DNA of 64,000 nucleotides from an uncultured Draconibacterium sp. (GTDB lineage: Bacteria; Bacteroidota; Bacteroidia; Bacteroidales; Prolixibacteraceae). Below, piece by piece: positions 59,940 through 64,000 of this stretch. The first letter of the stretch is position 1; every line of letters starts with the position of its first letter. The notes beneath the pieces are model-generated. The model was given only the letters and a program-made list of their open reading frames with translations, made no database searches and was not told the origin of the DNA. Position numbers and translations under genes: made by a program. The DNA is taken from assembly GCF_913063105.1 (NCBI RefSeq), contig NZ_CAJXYQ010000014.1:1-64000 (forward strand), given 5' to 3'.

Positions 59940-59992
59940 GGTCTTAAATTTTCCCCAAGTTACTTACTTTTTGTTACTCCGGGGCCATCTTT

Positions 59993-60493
59993 TTAGTCTT
60001 CCACAATGGTTTCTATATCTTCATCGCTTTCGGGAACAGTCAATGCTAAAGAGCTGGCTCTAACTTCATCAAAATTCAGTTTCTTGCGGGCTGCTTTTAC
60101 AAACATTCCGATAACAAACTTAATGGCGTAATGCTCAACGGCTTCCGGCAAATACGGGATGTCTATTTTTTGGTTCGCCAGTCGGGTTAATCGTCGTACC
60201 AGGCGCCGTGCTTCTTTGTCAGAAATGCCCCGGTCGGTACTTCTTATAACATCATAAAATTCGTTGGGTAGATGATCGTACAAAAAGGTGTCGATTTTGA
60301 AAATTACTTTAATCAAAATCCGTTCTTCACCAGTTTCTTCAATAAAAGGAACATTAATTTTTTCGTTTAACCTCATGGCCAAATCTTTTATTTCGGCTTC
60401 GGTCATTTTGTTACGCTTTTTAGGCTCAGCATGAAAATCTTCAAGGAGCAATAAAAAGTCATCAGTAGTTAGATCTGCTACTTTTGTTGCCAT
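59993..60493 (-). CDS. Protein of unknown function
   Basis: A 166-residue soluble, highly charged, mostly helical protein without signal peptide or membrane segment. I do not recognise the family. A region rich in basic residues (DKEARRLVRRLTRLANQK, about 92-109) and an acidic C-terminus (SDEDIETIVED) are the only landmarks. It lies between the peptidoglycan-amidase-like gene and the macrodomain gene, with spacers of about 50 bp to each. Confidence 0.7.
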   Translation of the reverse strand: MATKVADLTTDDFLLLLEDFHAEPKKRNKMTEAEIKDLAMRLNEKINVPFIEETGEERILIKVIFKIDTFLYDHLPNEFYDVIRSTDRGISDKEARRLVRRLTRLANQKIDIPYLPEAVEHYAIKFVIGMFVKAARKKLNFDEVRASSLALTVPESDEDIETIVED

Positions 60494-60544
60494 AATTTTT
60501 TGGATTTAATGATTTATAGATTTAACAGGCAGCCAAACCATGGT

Positions 60545-61210
60545 TTATGCCTGAAATAGTGATTCTAATAAATTGCGTGTCTCAGCATTGTAAATTCCAT
60601 TAATCTCGAGTTCGGGTTTGCGGGTTTGCAATTCTTTAATTCCGTTTTCGGTTTTTGGCCCAAAATCACCATCAGAGGTACCCACATTAATATTCAGCAG
60701 TTTTAACGCATTTTGCAGGGCTACAACCGCCGTGCCTTTGCTGCCACGCTGCAAAATGGGATCAGGAATAATAAGTTGCTGCTGTGCTGCCAGGCGCTGA
60801 TAGGAAAGAACAGTATTAATTCGGTAGGCCGAAACAGAAACACGGTTTCCCTGGTTACCGCCCAGGCAGTATACGCGTTTTTTATCGGTTGAAATGCCAA
60901 GAAAAATGCCAACGTGTCCTTTCCACGATTCCGGACTCTCGCGCCAAAAAACAACCACATCGCCGGGTTCCGGATTTAGTGTTTTAACGCCAATGTTTAA
61001 CCACGAGCGGGCATTGGGTTTTTTAGAGAACTCAAGGCCTGCTTTCATTGCTACCCAATTAACAAAGTTGCTGCACCATGGAATTTCGTCGGTGGTAATG
61101 CCTTTAATACCCGCTTCCTCGGCATACTTCAGCACTTCCGGATTATGTTCTGAACCAACAATCTCTTCTGTACCAAGTTCAGCAAAAGCTATTTTTAGTA
61201 AATCTTCCAT
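60545..61210 (-). CDS. TIGR02594-type amidase with peptidoglycan-binding domain
   Basis: A 221-residue protein. The N-terminal ~140 residues resemble the TIGR02594/CHAP cysteine peptidases: WCSNFVNWVAMKAG with the catalytic Cys and GHVGIFLG with the His. Residues about 155-218 form a peptidoglycan-binding (PG_binding_1) domain, with the repeat-like LKLLNINVGTSDGDFGPKTE. No signal peptide is visible, so it may act inside, be exported by another route, or be released on lysis. It starts 12 bp after the amidohydrolase stop. Confidence 0.82.
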   Translation of the reverse strand: MEDLLKIAFAELGTEEIVGSEHNPEVLKYAEEAGIKGITTDEIPWCSNFVNWVAMKAGLEFSKKPNARSWLNIGVKTLNPEPGDVVVFWRESPESWKGHVGIFLGISTDKKRVYCLGGNQGNRVSVSAYRINTVLSYQRLAAQQQLIIPDPILQRGSKGTAVVALQNALKLLNINVGTSDGDFGPKTENGIKELQTRKPELEINGIYNAETRNLLESLFQA

Positions 61211-61222
61211 TTGTTTTATGAG

Positions 61223-62791
61223 TTAAAGGTTTAAGAAACGTTTAGGATTAATGCTGGCAATGGTTTCAAAATCGTTGCCAAAAGCGTCTTTAAAATCATT
61301 GAAATATTGTTCCATACTTGGCCCGAAAAACTGTGTCAGGTAGTAATCAGAGCCGTATAGTATTTTAGATTTTTCGTAATCGCTCAACTTGTCGAAAAAG
61401 CTTGTTTTAAATGTTTTTAATTCTTCTCTGATACTGAATATTGCTTCGTTATTTTCCGGAGATTCAATTATTGTTCCTTCGGAAAAACAAGACAAATCGG
61501 TGCAGGCGTTGGGGTAGTTGGGATTTTTAATGATGTCGAAAATTGCTTTTGCCCAGTTATCAATAAATCCGGCACGATACAAAGCGTTCCATACCTCGGC
61601 ACGTTCGGCAATGCTGAGATCATCGCGCAGTATTCTTTTTCTGCGGTTTAGTTTATAGGCCTGGCGAATAAGGTCTTTGTCTTTGTTTGAAAGGGGCAGT
61701 ATCGCATCTTCAAATTCATCTTCATCAATACGTTTGTGCGGAATGGAGTAATTTACATATTCCATTATTTGGCCACTGCCGCCAAAGTGGGCAAAATTGA
61801 TGGTGAGCCCCGGAAATTTCTTCATTACAAGTTCCCACAATTTTGGATGATTCAGCTTTTTTGCACGTTCGGCAATGGCGTGGCTGACCTTTCGGCTAAA
61901 AAACCGATTGTCAAAAGTGAGAGGCTTTTTGGGTTTTACAATGTTTCCATTTAGTAAAACATCGCCGCGTACTTTTAGCACCGAAGAGAAACATGCAAAG
62001 CCGCTGTTGGAGTTATGAACAGTAATGGGAATATTATGTTGCTGGCATAATTCGTAAATGCCTGCTTCTTTTGAGGTGCCCATTAAAATAGGATCGGTTG
62101 GTGAAAAACCGGCCGGTGCATACAGCTTGACTCCGGCAAACCGGCCGTTTTCATCAATTATTTTTTCTTTGAGTTTATCGGTAAGTTTTACGTTGCCTTT
62201 ATATTCGCGGCGCGGATCGATACTAAAAAATGGCTTAATGGTTTCGTATTTATAGGCCAGGTATTCGAGGTCTGCAATTTGCTGGTCGTAGTTGGCATTG
62301 TCAAAAATCTCCACTTCTTCATCTGATTTTTTATCAAAACTTTCCTCAAATTCTTTAACGCGGTTTTTTATCTTATCAAAGGCTTCGGCCAGTTCGGGGC
62401 TTTTTAGTTTACGGTTTACGCGGGCTTTAATAAAAGGCAAAGCTACCGAAATGAGCCAGAATATTCTTTTTATCCGGCGTCGGTAACGTTTGTTTTGGTT
62501 TTCATCATCATCGTTATCGTCGGCATAAGTAAGGTCGAACATCAGGGGGGTGGTGACCACATTTCCCTGGTATACCTGGTCAAGTGCCTCAAAAACATCT
62601 TCACTTGTTTCCTGGGTTACATCTTCCAGCGTTCGGTTAATCCCGTCTATTTTAAACTTTAATTCTGCCGAAGTGGCTTCTTTCTCAAGCAGGTCTTTAA
62701 TGGCAAGTAACGATTGAACCACATTAACCAGTTTGCGAATAATAACATCTTTGTTAAAAATGTGGCAGTGAATGTCGTAATAAGTAGTCAT
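61223..62791 (-). CDS. Amidohydrolase-2-like metal-dependent hydrolase
   Basis: A 522-residue TIM-barrel hydrolase. The first metal ligands are HCHIFN at residues 8-13; further candidates are the His in ITVHNS, the His in INFAHFGG and the Asp in LYGSDYY. It is larger than usual because of a charged, helical insertion (about 20-180) with an acidic run near DDNDDDENQNK. No signal peptide. It is the first gene of the minus-strand cluster. The substrate is unknown. Confidence 0.75.
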   Translation of the reverse strand: MTTYYDIHCHIFNKDVIIRKLVNVVQSLLAIKDLLEKEATSAELKFKIDGINRTLEDVTQETSEDVFEALDQVYQGNVVTTPLMFDLTYADDNDDDENQNKRYRRRIKRIFWLISVALPFIKARVNRKLKSPELAEAFDKIKNRVKEFEESFDKKSDEEVEIFDNANYDQQIADLEYLAYKYETIKPFFSIDPRREYKGNVKLTDKLKEKIIDENGRFAGVKLYAPAGFSPTDPILMGTSKEAGIYELCQQHNIPITVHNSNSGFACFSSVLKVRGDVLLNGNIVKPKKPLTFDNRFFSRKVSHAIAERAKKLNHPKLWELVMKKFPGLTINFAHFGGSGQIMEYVNYSIPHKRIDEDEFEDAILPLSNKDKDLIRQAYKLNRRKRILRDDLSIAERAEVWNALYRAGFIDNWAKAIFDIIKNPNYPNACTDLSCFSEGTIIESPENNEAIFSIREELKTFKTSFFDKLSDYEKSKILYGSDYYLTQFFGPSMEQYFNDFKDAFGNDFETIASINPKRFLNL

Positions 62792-63111
62792 AATAATGAA
62801 TTTATTGATGTGTTTTGTTTGTATTAAAATCAGAGGGAGAAGGCACTATTAATCTCTGCAGAAAGCCATGAGCTTTAAAAAAAATGCGTCCAGTAAAAAG
62901 CAGCGTATACATCATAATTTGTGTTTGTATAATTATTCCGGGTCACAACTTACGGGCTTGTAAATTAATTGGATTTACAAGTTATGAAATGAAGCGATAA
63001 ATAACAACTAATTGGTATTAATTTATGCGTGGCCGTTAATGGGGATTAAAAAAAAGCCGCAACTAATTTTGTTAATTACGGCTTTTGGAGGCATTTGTTT
63101 CTGCTTTAGTA
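62792..63111. other. Spacer with terminator
   Basis: 320 bp between the amidohydrolase start and the CBM9-like stop, both on the minus strand. It contains the terminator at 63052-63086 and must hold the promoter of the four-gene cluster, which I cannot place. Confidence 0.4.
63052..63086 (-). terminator. Terminator of the CBM9-like gene
   Basis: On the minus strand aaaagccgtaatt pairs with the aattagttgcggctttt side, followed by a long T run. Confidence 0.85.
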
Positions 63112-63762
63112 CTACTCAAATATTATTTTCCCGAAGTATTCCGGACGGTGATAATCGGGGTTCTTAGTCTCTATCGGGTTCCAGGTAACAAAATGAGGAT
63201 CGGAAGTGGCGTCGCCGCATTTGTAAAAATTTGCTGTTGCCTGCAATCCATCCAGACTTGTTATTTTGTCAAAGGCAAAACATTGTATCGGTATACAAAT
63301 CATCATTTCCCACAAAAAATCACCCGATTTTTCTTTGAACGGCTGAGTTCCGAGGCTCGATTCAATTTTAATCTTTCGAATGGTTTCGGGCAAAATGAAA
63401 GTACGCTGGCCTCGCCCCAGACCATACGCAATGTGGGGTGTGCCAATACAGTTAAATTCAAAATTGTAATAGTTAAGGTTGTCAAACGAGATAAAAAATT
63501 CAACCGTACTATCTTTATAAACATCGCCGTTGATTTGAGTAGTCTCAGCCAGAATATTTTTCTCCCGTACATAAAATTTTAGCCAAATCTCATTCCCGGT
63601 ATGGGCCATCCTGAACTGAATCTTTGGCCGGTAAGGAAAAGTGTTTTTCCAGTTTAAAGTGGCAATATCTTCCAGGCTGGTGTATTTTTCAAGTAGCTTA
63701 GCTGCTTCGGCTATTGACAGTGTATTATTAGTTGCAATTTTTTTTACAATCAGATTTTTCAT
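63112..63762 (-). CDS. CBM9-like carbohydrate-binding protein
   Basis: A 216-residue beta-sandwich protein of the CBM9-like type, found alone in many Bacteroidota. Landmarks are LWLKFYVREKNILA-like strands (here WLKFYVREKNILAE), KDSTVEFFISFD near the middle, and the C-terminal WNPIETKNPDYHRPEYFGKIIFE region, split by the ligand loop. The start at 63762 is an ATG where homology begins; the longer frame to 63918 adds an unlikely basic extension. No signal peptide. Role unknown. Confidence 0.78.
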   Translation of the reverse strand: MKNLIVKKIATNNTLSIAEAAKLLEKYTSLEDIATLNWKNTFPYRPKIQFRMAHTGNEIWLKFYVREKNILAETTQINGDVYKDSTVEFFISFDNLNYYNFEFNCIGTPHIAYGLGRGQRTFILPETIRKIKIESSLGTQPFKEKSGDFLWEMMICIPIQCFAFDKITSLDGLQATANFYKCGDATSDPHFVTWNPIETKNPDYHRPEYFGKIIFE

Positions 63763-63922
63763 GCTCAAAATTTTCTTCAGTAAAGATGTTATTTTTCTCT
63801 GAATTTTGCGGCATAAGACTCTTATGCTAACCGGCAGCTTTTGTATATTTGGGGTTCTTTTAACAGGTGTAGTGCAGTAAATTTTGTTCTGCAGTTTATG
63901 CCGCTTTTTGTGAATCAACCTA

Positions 63923-64000
63923 ATGGATCAGTTTGAGTTTGTAATAGCATTAACAGAACACCGTTATCTTGGAATGGTGTTTCAACCTTTTTTGATTGAA
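63923..64000 (+). CDS. Start of a gene cut by the window edge, possibly a SNF2-type helicase
   Basis: An open frame begins at ATG 63923 and runs off the window after 26 codons. The reading VIALTEHRYLGMVFQPFLI recalls the N-terminus of SNF2/DEAD-type helicases of Bacteroidota, but the piece is too short to be sure. Confidence 0.45.
   Translation, partial: MDQFEFVIALTEHRYLGMVFQPFLIE

Overview
The window is chromosomal DNA of a marine, red-alga-degrading member of the Bacteroidota. The evidence is a SusC/SusD pair, type IX secretion tails on surface glycanases, lipoproteins with acidic residues after the lipidated Cys, TAnnTTTG promoter boxes, and a dense set of formylglycine sulfatases. A Marinilabiliales/Prolixibacteraceae-like host fits the protein style, but this is inference.

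Left flank (1-7.9 kb): the 3' part of the RNase P RNA with a perfect terminator, a periplasmic thioredoxin-like protein, a UDP-glucuronate 4-epimerase-like protein, and sulfate assimilation genes (cysD, a cysN-cysC fusion, and an SLC13/RCK permease that may import sulfate). A tRNA-Lys(TTT) gene follows.

Integrated island (about 7.97-52.56 kb): a tyrosine recombinase lies directly after the tRNA. The last 15 bp of the tRNA recur at 52547-52561, followed there by what looks like the original tRNA terminator. Near-identical 22-bp GAGACC-containing repeats lie just inside both ends, as expected of recombinase arm sites. The cargo is a nearly complete carrageenan utilisation locus. It has a D-3,6-anhydrogalactose pathway (RhaT-like transporter, cycloisomerase, dehydrogenase, KDPGal aldolase, KDGal kinase), GH2 beta-galactosidases, an AraC regulator, SusC/SusD and a surface glycan-binding lipoprotein. 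It also has two GH16 enzymes (the second strongly kappa-carrageenase-like), six S1-type sulfatases, a GH127 (candidate alpha-1,3-anhydrogalactosidase), an MFS transporter, a GH27 enzyme, and an unexplained secreted flavoprotein pair. The right end is mostly non-coding and holds a HigBA toxin-antitoxin module.

The most striking signal is regulatory. Six promoters in the island share a direct repeat (GGTAAAATAGTGCCATTA then GGTAAwTTT, 21 bp apart), placed exactly 40 bp before the promoter -7 TTTG position. This is the geometry of a class II AraC activator and ties the dispersed operons into one regulon, presumably under the AraC gene at 18601.

Right flank (52.6-64 kb): a host L-rhamnose operon (divergent AraC, rhaT, rhaM, rhaA, rhamnulokinase, and a tandem class II aldolase with a degenerate second half). 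A minus-strand four-gene cluster follows (amidohydrolase, peptidoglycan-amidase-like protein, unknown protein, macrodomain), then a CBM9-like protein and the first 26 codons of another gene.

How it fits together: GH16 enzymes cut the chain at the surface, SusCD imports oligosaccharides, sulfatases strip sulfate, GH127 and GH2 split anhydrogalactose from galactose, and the first operon turns anhydrogalactose into pyruvate and glyceraldehyde-3-phosphate.
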